Notes: generated by a model not told the origin, from the sequence alone. Shown: positions 39,018-47,672, counted from the first letter of the stretch. The stretch is 64,000 bases of DNA from DASVDE01 sp963740065 (GCA_963740065.1 CAVUCS010000001.1:62001-126000); one strand, 5' to 3'. Translations and numbers: made by a program.

Positions 39018-39716
39018 TTAGGGAGTCTGGCTTGCCGCCTGGCGGCGGACTATCCAGTGGCCCGTCAGCAGTAGGGCGAGTAGCGCCGTGGCGCTTCCCA
39101 GCACCAGCGGATCGGTGAGGCTGAGGCCCTCCAGGCGGGTGCCGAAGTAGACCGAGAGGGCGGTGATCGGCAGGTAGCCGACGACGGTCGTCCAGGTGAA
39201 GCGCCAGAGGGGGACGCGGGCGGCGCCGGCGGCGTAGGAGACGAGGCTGAAGGGGACGATCGGGATTAGCCGAATCGCCAGCAACAGGGTCACGCCGCCG
39301 CGCTCGATCATGCCCTCGATCCGCTCGAAGCGCCCGGCTCCCAGCCAGCGGTCGAGCAGGGGACGGGCGACGCGCCGGCCGACGGCGAAGCAGGCCAGGC
39401 CGGACAGAAGCCAGCCGGTCATCACCAGGAGCATTGCGGGGAAGAAGCCGTAGGCGAAGCCGGCGGCGGCGTCGACGATCTCGGCCGGGTAGAAGACGAC
39501 GGTGTGGATCAGGGCGAGGGCGAGGATCAGCAGCGGGCCGGCGAGTCCGAGGCTGTCGATCTGGCTGCGCACCTCCTCGGTGTCCCCGCGCACTGCGGCG
39601 CTGAACGCGTCGCGCAGATCTGGCACCGCCAGCACCAGCCCGGCGAGCAGGGCGAGGCCGGCCACCGTGATGGCGATCTCGACCAGCGGCGGCCCCGATC
39701 TCTCTCCCCGCTCCAC
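39018..39716 (-). CDS. TVP38/TMEM64-family (DedA-like) membrane protein
   Basis: The product is 232 residues and about six membrane segments. The SNARE-associated/VTT domain motif is visible as 'VVFYPAEIVDAAAGFAYGFF' and 'RLIPIVPFSLVSYAAGAARV'. Family members are implicated in lipid scrambling or transport. It is downstream of recD2 on the same strand but separated by a long hairpin, so it may be independently transcribed. Confidence 0.88.
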   Translation of the reverse strand: MERGERSGPPLVEIAITVAGLALLAGLVLAVPDLRDAFSAAVRGDTEEVRSQIDSLGLAGPLLILALALIHTVVFYPAEIVDAAAGFAYGFFPAMLLVMTGWLLSGLACFAVGRRVARPLLDRWLGAGRFERIEGMIERGGVTLLLAIRLIPIVPFSLVSYAAGAARVPLWRFTWTTVVGYLPITALSVYFGTRLEGLSLTDPLVLGSATALLALLLTGHWIVRRQAASQTP

Positions 39717-39744
39717 GCGGGGAGTATCCGCTGGATCCGGATTA

Positions 39745-39793
39745 GACGAGTGCTCCGTTATTCAGCTCAGGGATGAATAACGGAGCACTCGTC
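39745..39793. repeat. Intergenic hairpin, 20-bp perfect arms (tandem minus-strand genes)
   Basis: GACGAGTGCTCCGTTATTCA (39745-39764) and its exact complement (39774-39793) flank GCTCAGGGA. The right arm overlaps the stop codon of recD2. Confidence 0.9.
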
Positions 39794-41930
39794 AGCCGCG
39801 CAGGCGCTCGGCGAGGCCCGAGTGGCGCCCGCCGCTGTCGTCGCGGCGCACCGCCATCTCCAGCGCGGCCGGGTCGCCGACCAGGACGCAGTTGCTGCGG
39901 GCGCGGGTGATCGCGGTGTAGAGGAGGGGGCGGGTCAGCATCCGCGAGTGGGAGCGGTGGCAGACGCCGACCACGACCGGCACTTCGCATCCCTGCGACT
40001 TGTGGACGGAGATCGCGTAGGCGAGGCGCAGGGTGGCGGTCTCTCCATAGGGGATGACGAGGGAGCCGCCGTCATCGGTGTCGACGACGATCGCCTCCTC
40101 GTCCGGGTCGTCGCTGCGCAGGAAGACGATCGAGCCGTTCATCAGTCCCAGCTCGTGGGAATTGCGGGTCTGGATCAGGCGGTCGCCGATTCGGAAGCGC
40201 TCGCCCAGGGCCGGCTTGCCACGCGGGTTGAGCCGCGCCTGCAGGCGCTCGTTGAGCGCGTCGATCCCGACCGCCCCCCGGTACATCGGCGCCAGCACCT
40301 GCACGTCGCGGATCGGGTCTACCTCGAAGCTCTTTGGCGCCCGCTCGGCGACCACCTCGACCACCGTCTCCAGCGCCCGCTCGGGGCTGGGGCGATCGAT
40401 GAAGAAGAAGTCGTGGTCCTGGTCGTCCTCCGGCTGCAGGTGCGGCGGGCGCCCCTGGTTGATCTCATGGGCGGCGGTGGTGATCATCGAGCGCGCCGCC
40501 TGGCGGAAGATGTGGCTGAGCCGCACCACCGGCGCCGCGCCGGAGGCGATCAGGTCCTCGAACGGCTTGCCGGCGCCGATCGGCGGCAGCTGATCGGCGT
40601 CGCCGACGAAGACGATGTGAGTCGACTCGGCCAGCGCGCCCAGCAGCACCTCGATCAGCCGCAGGTTCAGCATCGACGCCTCGTCAACGATGACCAGCTC
40701 GGCGGGGAGGGGGTGGCCGGGGTTGAAGGTCGGCTCGCGGCCCGGCATCCACTCGATCATGCGGTGGATCGTCTGCGCCTCGTGGCCAGTCGCCTCCTCC
40801 ATGCGGCGGGCGGCGCGCCCGGTCGGGGCGCAGAGCGCCACCTTGACGTGGGCGGCGTCGGCCTCGGCGACGATCGCCTTCGTGCAGACCGTCTTGCCGA
40901 CGCCGGGGCCACCGGTGAGGACGGAGATCCGCGAGGCAAAGGCGCCCCCCACCGCGGCCCACTGCTCCTCGGTCAGCCCCTCTTCCTCGGGTAGGTCGCC
41001 CGGCTCATGGTCGAGGTGGGGCGGGGCTCCGGCGCGGGCGCCCAGCGTTTCGGCGACGGCCACCTCACTTGCGTGGGTCAACTCGCGATAGACGCGTCCC
41101 TCCTCTGGTCCCTCCTCTATATAGAGACCGCGGGCCTCGACCAGCACGTCGGGATCGGGGTTGAGCCCGAGCAGCTTGGTGGCGCGGGCGCGCAGCCCCT
41201 CGACCGGCAGGAAGGTGTGCCCCTGCTGCTCGGCCTCTGCGAGGGCGTAGACGGCGGCGGCCTGGGCGCGTTTGCTCGACTCCGGCGGCACGTCGGCGGC
41301 GAGGGCGATCTTGTCGGCGCGGACGAAGCCGACCCCGTCGATCTCGGTCAGCCGGTAGGGGTCCTCGTGCAGGATCGCCATCGAGCGGTCCCCGTAGCGG
41401 GAGTGGATCGGCGCCGCCAGGTGGGCGAGCCCGTGTGGGGCGAGCTGGACGTGGAGGTCGCGGACGGCGCGGCTGGCGTGCCAGGACTCGGCCGCGGCCG
41501 CGGCCTGGTTGGCGCTGACTCCGCGCAGGGAGGAGAACACCCGTTGCGGGTCGGCGCCGATCGCCCCCAGTACGCCCTCGCCGTGCTCATCGACCAAGCG
41601 CTCGGCTCGGGCGGGGCCGATGTGGCGCAGGGTGGCGAGGTAGGCGACGCGGCCCGCGTGGTCGGCGGGGTCGAGCGGCAGCGCGCCCCGGGCCCGCAGC
41701 TGGCGCCCGTAGCGGGAGTGCGTCTGCCAATCGCCGCTTACCTCGGCGCGGTCGCCGGGGCCGAGGTGGGCGACGGGGCCGACCAGCGCGAACCCCTCGC
41801 CCGACTCCCCGTCCTGCACTTCCAGCACCGCGTAGCCGTCGTCTTCGGCGGCGAAGATCACCCCGAGCACCTCGACGGTCCCCGAATAGGCAGCCGCATC
41901 GGCGTCGAAGAGGGTCGCGGTCTCGCTCAC
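39792..41930 (-). CDS. recD2: RecD2-type ATP-dependent 5'-3' DNA helicase
   Basis: The product is 712 residues. The N-terminal OB-like and HhH region ('LATLRHIGPARAERLVDEHG') precedes the SF1B core: motif I 'VLTGGPGVGKTVCTKA', II 'LVIVDEASMLNL', III 'HIVFVGDADQLPPIGAGKPF', and VI with 'YAISVHKSQGCEVPVVV' and 'LLYTAITRARSNCVLV'. No RecB/RecC genes are nearby, consistent with the stand-alone RecD2 subfamily used in repair. Confidence 0.93.
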   Translation of the reverse strand: MSETATLFDADAAAYSGTVEVLGVIFAAEDDGYAVLEVQDGESGEGFALVGPVAHLGPGDRAEVSGDWQTHSRYGRQLRARGALPLDPADHAGRVAYLATLRHIGPARAERLVDEHGEGVLGAIGADPQRVFSSLRGVSANQAAAAAESWHASRAVRDLHVQLAPHGLAHLAAPIHSRYGDRSMAILHEDPYRLTEIDGVGFVRADKIALAADVPPESSKRAQAAAVYALAEAEQQGHTFLPVEGLRARATKLLGLNPDPDVLVEARGLYIEEGPEEGRVYRELTHASEVAVAETLGARAGAPPHLDHEPGDLPEEEGLTEEQWAAVGGAFASRISVLTGGPGVGKTVCTKAIVAEADAAHVKVALCAPTGRAARRMEEATGHEAQTIHRMIEWMPGREPTFNPGHPLPAELVIVDEASMLNLRLIEVLLGALAESTHIVFVGDADQLPPIGAGKPFEDLIASGAAPVVRLSHIFRQAARSMITTAAHEINQGRPPHLQPEDDQDHDFFFIDRPSPERALETVVEVVAERAPKSFEVDPIRDVQVLAPMYRGAVGIDALNERLQARLNPRGKPALGERFRIGDRLIQTRNSHELGLMNGSIVFLRSDDPDEEAIVVDTDDGGSLVIPYGETATLRLAYAISVHKSQGCEVPVVVGVCHRSHSRMLTRPLLYTAITRARSNCVLVGDPAALEMAVRRDDSGGRHSGLAERLRG

Positions 41931-42033
41931 GCATCAAAGCTAGCCCGCGGAGAGGCGGCATTCTCCCCCGGCTGTGCGCACTTTCCGGGGTTATATGGGC
42001 CCGAAGTCGGCACTCCGACGTAGGATCGCCGCG

Positions 42034-42492
42034 ATGCACGCCGCCGCCGACCAGCTCCCCTTTGTCGATGAGCACGCGGTTGTGATCGAGGCGAGCCCCG
42101 AGTCGACCTGGGAGTCGGTGCTGCGCGTCGTCGAGGGCTCGGCGTCCGCGGGCGGCGCGCCGACCTTCGCCCGCCTGCTCAAGTGCGCCGACACCGAGGC
42201 CGGCGGCCCGCGCCCGCTTGCTCCGGGCTCGACCGTGCCAGGATTCCACGTCGCCGACATGACCGCGCCGAGTGCGCTGGCGCTGGCCGGCAGCCACCGC
42301 TTCTCCAACTACGCCCTGACCCTCCGCCTCGACGACCTCGGCGACGACCGCACCCGCGTCCGCGCCGAGACCCGCGCCGAGTTCCCCGGCCTCAAGGGAG
42401 GCGTCTACCGTGCCCTGGTGATCGGCACCCGCATGCACGTACTGGCCACCCGTCGCATCCTCGGCGCGACCAAGCGCCGCGCCGAGCGCTGA
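42034..42492 (+). CDS. SRPBCC-fold protein
   Basis: This protein of about 152 residues starts at the ATG at 42034 ('MHAAADQLPFVDEHAVVIEA'). A longer frame from 41974 exists but the added residues look non-coding. 'PESTWESVLRVVEG', 'HRFSNYALTLRLDDLGDDRT' and 'GVYRALVIGTRMHVLATRRI' fit the START/SRPBCC beta-grip with a long C-terminal helix, a hydrophobic-ligand-binding fold. Ligand unknown. Confidence 0.65.
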   Translation: MHAAADQLPFVDEHAVVIEASPESTWESVLRVVEGSASAGGAPTFARLLKCADTEAGGPRPLAPGSTVPGFHVADMTAPSALALAGSHRFSNYALTLRLDDLGDDRTRVRAETRAEFPGLKGGVYRALVIGTRMHVLATRRILGATKRRAER

Positions 42493-42630
42493 CATCTCCG
42501 CTCCAAAACGGGGCCACTCGACAAGGCGCGGCGGCGCGATTCGAGCGCTCTTCTCGCGCGAAAACGCCCCTCGAGTGGTCGGTTGACCCACGGATTCGGG
42601 GGTAAACCGTTCAGCCGACCTCCGGATAGC

Positions 42631-42999
42631 ATGACGACGGTGATCGAGCGCGTGCCGCGACTGCTGCTCCGGCTCGAGGGCCTCGCCCTCGCCGCCGCCT
42701 CGCTGGCCGTCTACTTCCACCTCGACTTCAGCATCCTGGCCCTGGTCGGGCTGTTGATCGCGGTGGACCTCTCGCTGCTGGGTTACCTGGCGGGTCCGCG
42801 GGTTGGGGCGAGCGCCTACAACATCGCCCACACTGTCGTGATGCCCATCGCCTTCGGGGCGGCGGGCATCCTCGCCGACGCGCCGACACTCACCCAGGTT
42901 GCCCTCGCCTGGCTCGCCCACATTGGCATCGATCGCGCCCTGGGGTTCGGCCTGAAGTACCCGGGTGACTTCAGAGACACGCACCTGCAGCGGGTGTAG
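42631..42999 (+). CDS. DUF4260 membrane protein
   Basis: The product is 122 residues from the ATG at 42631. Three to four hydrophobic helices ('LEGLALAAASLAVYFHLDFS', 'ILALVGLLIAVDLSLLGYLA') and the family ending 'WLAHIGIDRALGFGLKYPGD' followed by 'FRDTHLQRV' identify DUF4260. Function unknown. The 138 bases before it contain a gapped CCACTCGA/TCGAGTGG inverted repeat. Confidence 0.88.
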   Translation: MTTVIERVPRLLLRLEGLALAAASLAVYFHLDFSILALVGLLIAVDLSLLGYLAGPRVGASAYNIAHTVVMPIAFGAAGILADAPTLTQVALAWLAHIGIDRALGFGLKYPGDFRDTHLQRV

Positions 43000-43006
43000 G
43001 GACGGC

Positions 43007-43126
43007 GTGGCCGCCGGCAGGCCGCAGAACGGTGGGAGCGGTGCGGGCCCCGCGCACCCCAACGGGCTATGCGACAGCTGCGCCCACCAGCAGTTGGCCC
43101 GGCCCGGACGCGCGCAGAGGTCCTAA
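43007..43126 (+). pseudogene. Truncated copy of the 'LCDSCAHQQL' small protein
   Basis: A GTG-started frame of 39 codons contains 'HPNGLCDSCAHQQL', identical to residues of the small protein at 45514, then diverges to 'ARPGRAQRS' and stops. The matching 43 bases differ at four positions, all synonymous. The second half of the family (GSVFSLC and the C-terminal Cys) is missing. It overlaps no other gene and has no clear ribosome-binding site. Confidence 0.55.
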
Positions 43127-43196
43127 GACCAAGGTCCACTTGAAAGGCCGACCGCGATTGGCGCACCCTTTGGTCATACCCCACGAAGGAGTGACG

Positions 43197-43523
43197 ATGA
43201 TCAAACGAACTTCACGAATGGTTGGACTGCTCGGTGTGACTGGACTGCTCGCGTTCGGCGGCGCAGGCATCGCTCAGGCGAGGCAGGGCGCAGACGATCT
43301 ACCCGGTCAGCACCAGGAGCACCAAGCCGGTTCAGATGACCCGGTCGGCCAGCACCAGGAGCACCAAGCCGGCTCGGATGACCCGGTCGGCCAGCACCAG
43401 GAGCACCAGAGTGGCGAGCGCCACGGCAAGCACCGGGGCAAGCACCACGGCGAACGTCACGGCAAGCACCACGGCGAGCGCGGCCACAGCCACGGGGCCC
43501 ACCACGGCCCGAACCACACCTAG
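43197..43523 (+). CDS. Secreted histidine-rich repeat protein
   Basis: The ATG at 43197 follows GAAGGA. The 108-residue product has a signal peptide ('MVGLLGVTGLLAFGGAGIAQ', then A). The mature part is low complexity: 14-residue units 'DDPVGQHQEHQAGS' (three, the last incomplete), then 'GERHGKHRGKHHGERHGKHH', 'GERGHSHGAHHGPNHT'. More than a quarter of the mature residues are His, so binding of zinc, copper or nickel outside the cell is likely. No family recognised. It lies just downstream of, and convergent to, the two-component response regulator. Confidence 0.75.
   Translation: MIKRTSRMVGLLGVTGLLAFGGAGIAQARQGADDLPGQHQEHQAGSDDPVGQHQEHQAGSDDPVGQHQEHQSGERHGKHRGKHHGERHGKHHGERGHSHGAHHGPNHT
43293..43412 (+). 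repeat. 42-bp coding tandem repeats
   Basis: Units begin at 43293, 43335 and 43377, each encoding D-D-x-P-V/G-G-Q-H-Q-E-H-Q plus A-G-S or S-G-E. Units two and three are nearly identical at DNA level, indicating recent expansion by slippage or recombination. Confidence 0.85.
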
Positions 43524-43539
43524 TCCGACCCGGCCGGAC

Positions 43540-44181
43540 TTACGCGTTGGGATCGTCGGAACCGCCGGCGATCCCCCGGCGCCGGGCCCAGAGCGCAGCT
43601 TGGGTCCGGTCAGTCACGCCGATCCGCTCGAAGATCCGGGTCAGGTGCGCCTTGACGGTCTTCTCGCTTATTTCGAGCCGCTGCCCAATCCGCTTGTTGG
43701 GTAGGCCGTCGGCGACCAGGGCGAGCACATCGCGCTCCCGCGGGGTCAGTTCGGGGGAGCGCTGCCCGGCGCGCTCGCCGATCAGCACCCCGGCGGCCTT
43801 CGGCGCCATCGGAGACTCGCCACGGGCGGCCGCGCGCACTGCCTCAAGCAGCTCACCCGCGTCGGCATCCTTGAGGAGGTAGCCGATCGCCCCCGCGTCG
43901 AGCGCGCCCAGGATGCGGTCACGCTCGGAGAAGGCGGTGAGGATCACCACCCGCGCGGTGGCCACCTCCTTGACGATCTGACGGGTAGCCTCGATCCCGT
44001 CGAGAACGGGCATCGAGAGGTCGCAGAGAACCACGTCGGGTTGCAGCTCCGTGGCGAGGGCAACCGCCTCGGCCCCATCGGTTGCCATGCCCACCACCTC
44101 GACGTCATCGGCGCCGCCCAGCAGCTCCTCCAGCCCCGCTCGAACCACCGAGTGATCCTCAGCCAGCAGGACGCGGATCAC
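43540..44181 (-). CDS. NarL/LuxR-type response regulator
   Basis: The product is 213 residues. Receiver domain with phospho-acceptor Asp in 'VVLCDLSMPVLDGIEA', switch Thr in 'VVILTAFSERD' and Lys in 'GYLLKDADAGEL'. The C-terminal LuxR HTH reads 'LTPRERDVLALVADGLPNKR' and 'EISEKTVKAHLTRIFERIGV'. The GTG start overlaps the kinase stop as GTGA, so the pair is co-translated. The likely target is nearby or its own operon. Confidence 0.93.
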   Translation of the reverse strand: MIRVLLAEDHSVVRAGLEELLGGADDVEVVGMATDGAEAVALATELQPDVVLCDLSMPVLDGIEATRQIVKEVATARVVILTAFSERDRILGALDAGAIGYLLKDADAGELLEAVRAAARGESPMAPKAAGVLIGERAGQRSPELTPRERDVLALVADGLPNKRIGQRLEISEKTVKAHLTRIFERIGVTDRTQAALWARRRGIAGGSDDPNA

Positions 44182-45467
44182 GCGGCTCCCTCCCGTCGAA
44201 GGGTCAACCGCACCTGCGTGCCTCTGCCCGGCGCCGTCTCGATCTCCAGCTCCCCGCCCGCATCTTCGGCCAGCCGGCGCATCAGGTCGAGGCCGAGATG
44301 CCCCTCGCGGACCTCGTTCGGCTGCTCGGTGGAGAACCCCGCCCCGTCGTCGGCAACCTCGAGCGTCACCCAGTCATCCTCGAGCGAGGTTCGCACGGTG
44401 ACCCGCGACGCCTCGCTGTGCTTCGCCGCATTGCGAATCGACTCCTGGGCGATGCGGAAGAGCAGCGCCTCGGTTTCCGGCTCGACGGCGAGATTGCCGG
44501 GAATGTAGACCGCGGTCTCGACGCCGCGGGCGGTGAGCGGCGAGAGGAGGTCCTCCACCGCCGCCGCGAGGCCGGCATCGCGCAGGCGGGGCGGGTAGAT
44601 CTCGACCAGCAGTCCGCGCAGCTGCCGCACTCCCTGGCGCGCCTGGTCGGCGCCGCTTCGCAGGCTGTCGGCCGCATCCGGGTTTGTCGCCTCCGCCTTG
44701 TCCGCCGCCGCGGCGAGAGAGTAGGAGAGGCCGGCGAGGTCTTGAACGATCCCGTCGTGAAGGTCGCCGGCGATGCGGCGGCGCTCGTTCTCGGAGGCGT
44801 CGACCGCCCGCCGCAGCAGCATCGCCTGCTCTTCGGCTCCCCTGCGGATACGCCGGGCCATCGATGCCGCGAGGGGCAGCTGAACCAACTCCAGGACGAT
44901 CAGGGCGGCGATCAGGGCGGGAGCGAACGCGAGCCAGATGTCGCGCCCGCTCGAGGCGATCGAGTCGAACCGCTGGTAGGCCTCAAAGAGCAGTGGCCGG
45001 CCGGCCGGGGATCGCACGGGGAGGTAGACCTCAAGCAGCTTGCCGCGCCCCTGTTCGAAGCGATTCTCTGGCCTGCTCAGGTCACTGATGTCGGATTCGA
45101 CGTCGCCGGTGCGCAACACCGCCAGCTCACCGGCTCCGAGTTTGTACCGCTCGCCGATCAGGCGGGGCTCGTCCGAGTAGACAAGACGCCCGGCCGGCGT
45201 CCAGAGCTTGATCCGTTCGATCGGGTCCTGGAGCACGCGGCGGCGGACGATGCGGTTGAAGCGGGCGACAGCGCCCGGCCGGCCGCGGATCAGCCCTTCG
45301 GTCAGGTTGGGCTCGACGATCCCGTCGCCGACGATGCGAGTCACATCGCGCGCGTTGCTCAGCGCCTCCGAGGTGCCGGTGTCCCGCATGACCAGGAAGC
45401 TGACCACGCCGACGATGGCCATCGCGGCAAGTCCGGCAAGAGCGAAGCGGGCAACGGCGCCGGTCAT
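44178..45467 (-). CDS. Membrane histidine kinase, HisKA_3 family
   Basis: The product is 429 residues from the ATG at 45467. One N-terminal membrane helix ('FALAGLAAMAIVGVVSFLVM'), an extracytoplasmic sensor of about 150 residues, a second helix ('WLAFAPALIAALIVLELVQL'), then the HisKA_3 dimerisation motif 'NERRRIAGDLHDGIVQDLAG' with the phospho-His, and the HATPase_c core 'IAQESIRNAAKHSEAS', 'LEVADDGAGF'. The sensor ligand is unknown; the adjacent secreted His-rich protein makes a metal signal worth considering. Confidence 0.92.
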   Translation of the reverse strand: MTGAVARFALAGLAAMAIVGVVSFLVMRDTGTSEALSNARDVTRIVGDGIVEPNLTEGLIRGRPGAVARFNRIVRRRVLQDPIERIKLWTPAGRLVYSDEPRLIGERYKLGAGELAVLRTGDVESDISDLSRPENRFEQGRGKLLEVYLPVRSPAGRPLLFEAYQRFDSIASSGRDIWLAFAPALIAALIVLELVQLPLAASMARRIRRGAEEQAMLLRRAVDASENERRRIAGDLHDGIVQDLAGLSYSLAAAADKAEATNPDAADSLRSGADQARQGVRQLRGLLVEIYPPRLRDAGLAAAVEDLLSPLTARGVETAVYIPGNLAVEPETEALLFRIAQESIRNAAKHSEASRVTVRTSLEDDWVTLEVADDGAGFSTEQPNEVREGHLGLDLMRRLAEDAGGELEIETAPGRGTQVRLTLRREGAA

Positions 45468-45513
45468 GGGGAGGATGATCGCATTAGGCCGCCGTGGCGC
45501 TAGCGTGAGGGCG

Positions 45514-45723
45514 ATGGGCGGCATGAACTCTCCCCATCCCAACGGCCTCTGCGACAGCTGCGCCCACCAGCAGCTGGTGCCCAATTCCCGCGGCTCAGTT
45601 TTCTCCCTCTGCCTGCGCTCGCGCGAGGACAAGCGCTACCCGCGCTACCCGGCGGTGCCGGTATCCGCCTGCCCCGGCCACGAGCGGCACGGGGAGGGGG
45701 TGAGTGAGTTTGACCCCCACTAG
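45514..45723 (+). CDS. Small cysteine-rich (zinc-ribbon-like) protein
   Basis: This 69-residue protein has four Cys in the pattern 'LCDSCAHQQL' ... 'SVFSLCLRSRED' ... 'VSACPGHERHG', with a basic-aromatic stretch 'KRYPRYPAVPV'. The arrangement suggests one bound zinc. It is divergent from the histidine kinase. The in-frame ATG at 45523 is an alternative start. A hairpin overlaps its last codons. The family recurs in related actinobacteria without a known role. Confidence 0.7.
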   Translation: MGGMNSPHPNGLCDSCAHQQLVPNSRGSVFSLCLRSREDKRYPRYPAVPVSACPGHERHGEGVSEFDPH

Positions 45724-45743
45724 GGGTGGTCAAACTCACTTAC
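45700..45743. repeat. Hairpin overlapping the 3' end of the Cys-rich gene
   Basis: GTGAGTGAGTTTGACC and GGTCAAACTCACTTAC pair with one mismatch around CCCACTAGGGGT, which contains the stop codon. Position fits a terminator. It resembles the other long hairpins but has its own sequence. Confidence 0.8.
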
Positions 45744-45841
45744 CCCAAGAAATTTCGTCGCCGGTGTCGATTTCGGCGACTCCCGCTCGTCGTAGTGGGT
45801 AGAGGCGCGAATATGCGCAACACGTGAAAGGAAGGCCTGAG

Positions 45842-46273
45842 ATGCGAGTGATGGCAATTGTCAAGGCGAGCAAGGACTCCGAAGTGGGCGAGATGCCGAG
45901 CGAGGAGATGCTGGCCGAGATGGGCAAGTTCAACGAGGAGATGGTGAAGGCGGGCGTGATGCTGGCCGGAGAGGGGCTGCACCCGAGCTCCAGAGGGGTG
46001 CGGGTCAGCTTCGGCGGTGACGGCGAGCGAACCGTGATCGACGGGCCGTTCGCGGAGACCAAGGAGCTGATCGCCGGCTACTGGCTGATGCAGGTTCGCT
46101 CCTTCGACGAGGCGGTGGAGTGGATCAAGCGCTGCCCCGACCCCCACGACGAGCCGGGTGAGATCGAGATCCGCCAGGTCTTCGAGGAGGACGACTTCGG
46201 CGAGGAGTTCACTCCGGAGCTGCGCGAGCAGGAGCAGCGCACCCGCGAGCAGGCCGAGCAGAACGCGGGCTGA
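45842..46273 (+). CDS. DGPF-domain (YCII-related) protein
   Basis: The product is 143 residues from the ATG at 45842, preceded by GAAAGGAAGG. 'RTVIDGPFAETKELIAGYWL' carries the DGPF signature, and 'SFDEAVEWIKRCPDPHDEPG' completes the YCII-like ferredoxin fold. A highly charged 25-residue tail follows. DGPF proteins are the conserved partners of ECF42 sigma factors, and such a gene is next downstream. Confidence 0.92.
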   Translation: MRVMAIVKASKDSEVGEMPSEEMLAEMGKFNEEMVKAGVMLAGEGLHPSSRGVRVSFGGDGERTVIDGPFAETKELIAGYWLMQVRSFDEAVEWIKRCPDPHDEPGEIEIRQVFEEDDFGEEFTPELREQEQRTREQAEQNAG

Positions 46274-46288
46274 CCGCTACCGCCCCAA

Positions 46289-46333
46289 GGTGCAACGTTT
46301 TGTCCCCCTGCATGGGTGATAAAGCGTTGCACC
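46289..46333. repeat. Intergenic hairpin (family B), first of two
   Basis: GGTGCAACGTTTTGTCC pairs imperfectly with GATAAAGCGTTGCACC (9 perfect outer pairs, then wobbles) around CCCTGCATGGGT. It begins 16 bases after the DGPF stop. Confidence 0.8.
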
Positions 46334-46359
46334 TGCCGAATCCAGAGACCTCTCCCGCC

Positions 46360-46408
46360 GTGGTGCAACGTTTTGTCCCCTGATAAGGAGGACAAAACGT
46401 TGCACCAC
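46360..46408 (+). promoter_or_regulatory. Hairpin sequestering the sigma-factor ribosome-binding site
   Basis: Nineteen perfect pairs join GTGGTGCAACGTTTTGTCC (46360-46378) to 46390-46408. The Shine-Dalgarno AAGGAGG is at 46385-46391, in the loop and the first two stem bases. The candidate TTG start at 46400, 8 bases further on, is inside the right arm. If transcribed, the folded form should hide the start codon. Confidence 0.6.
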
Positions 46409-47672
46409 GGGGTGGGGGAGAGCTACGCCCGCCGCGCTATCGACGCCGTTTGGCGGATTGAGTCGGCGCGGTTGATCGCCGGGCTGGCGCGGATGACCGG
46501 GGACGTCGGCGTCGCCGAGGACCTGGCCCAGGATGCGCTGGTCGCGGCGCTGGAGCAGTGGCCGCGAGGGCGGCGTTCCCGACAACCCCGGCGCCTGGCT
46601 GATGACGACGGCGAAGAATCGGGCGATCGACCGGGCCCGCCACGCCGAGGTCGCCGAGCGCAAGCAGCGGGAGCTGGGGCGGGAGGCGGAGCTGCGCCAG
46701 TCCCTCACTGGTGCCGACCTCTTCTCCGAGGCGACCGATGAGATCGGCGACGACCTCCTCGCCTTGATCTTCACCGCCTGCCACCCGGTGCTGGCGACCG
46801 AGGCGCGGGTGGCGCTGACCCTGCGCCTGGTCGGCTCGCTGACCACGGCGGAGATCGCCCGCGCCTTCCTCGCTAAGGAGGCGACGGTGGCGCAGCGGAT
46901 CGCCCGAGCGAAGCGGACGCTGGCCGAGGCCCGGGTGCCGATCGAGGTGCCGAGTGGGGACGAGCTGGGGGAGCGGCTTGGCTCGGTGCTGGAGGTGATC
47001 TACGCGATCTTCAACGAGGGCTACGCGGCGAGCGCGGGGGAAAGCCTTATCCGCGCCGACCTCTGCGAGGAGGCGATGCGGCTGGGCCGCGTCCTCGCCG
47101 GGCTGGCGCCGCGTGAGCCGGAGGCGCGCGGGCTGGTCGCGCTGATGGAGCTGCAGGCCTCGCGCTTCCCGGCGCGCACCGGGCCCGACGGCGAGCCGGT
47201 GCTGCTCGAAGACCAGGACCGCGGGCGCTGGGACTTCGTCCTGATCGGCCACGGCCTGAAGGAGCTGGATCGCGCCGAGGGGCTGGGCCGCCCGCTCGGC
47301 CCCTACGCCCTGCAGGCCGCGATCGCCGCCTGCCACGCGCGGGCGCGGACCGCGGGGGAGACCGACTGGGAGCGGATCGTCGCTCTTTACGACGGGCTCG
47401 CCGCCATCACTCGCTCGCCGGTGGTCGAGCTGAACCGCGCGGTCGCGGTGGGCATGGCGTTCGGCCCCGCCGCGGCGCTGGAGCTGCTCGACGGGCTGGC
47501 GAGCGAGCCGGCGCTGGAGGGCTACTACCTGTTGCCGGCAGCGCGCGGCGAGATGCTGGAGCGGCTCGGGCGGGCCGCGGAGGCGAGCGCCGAGTTCGAG
47601 CGCGCGGCCTTCCTCACCCAGAATGAGCGGGAGCGGGCGCTTCTCTTGGCCCGCTCCGCGCCGCCCCAATAG
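46400..47672 (+). CDS. ECF42-type RNA polymerase sigma factor (one frameshift)
   Basis: Region 2 reads 'ARLIAGLARMTGDVGVAEDL' and 'AQDALVAALEQWP'; the frame breaks near 46563 and resumes as 'GGVPDNPGAWLMTTAKNRAI' and 'DRARHAEVAERKQRELG'. Region 4 follows ('LTLRLVGSLTTAEIARAFLA', 'KEATVAQRIARAKRTL'), and a long C-terminal TPR-like domain ('PEARGLVALMELQASRFPAR', 'ITRSPVVELNRAVAVGMAFG'). Length (about 420 residues), domain order and the DGPF gene upstream identify ECF42. TTG at 46400 is preferred because AAGGAGG is 8 bases upstream; GTG at 46412 is the alternative. No anti-sigma gene is present; the C-terminal domain is thought to regulate this group. Confidence 0.88.

Noticed and set aside
43293..43412. 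CRISPR-like repeats
   Set aside because: The 42-base units are contiguous, coding and in frame, with no spacers.
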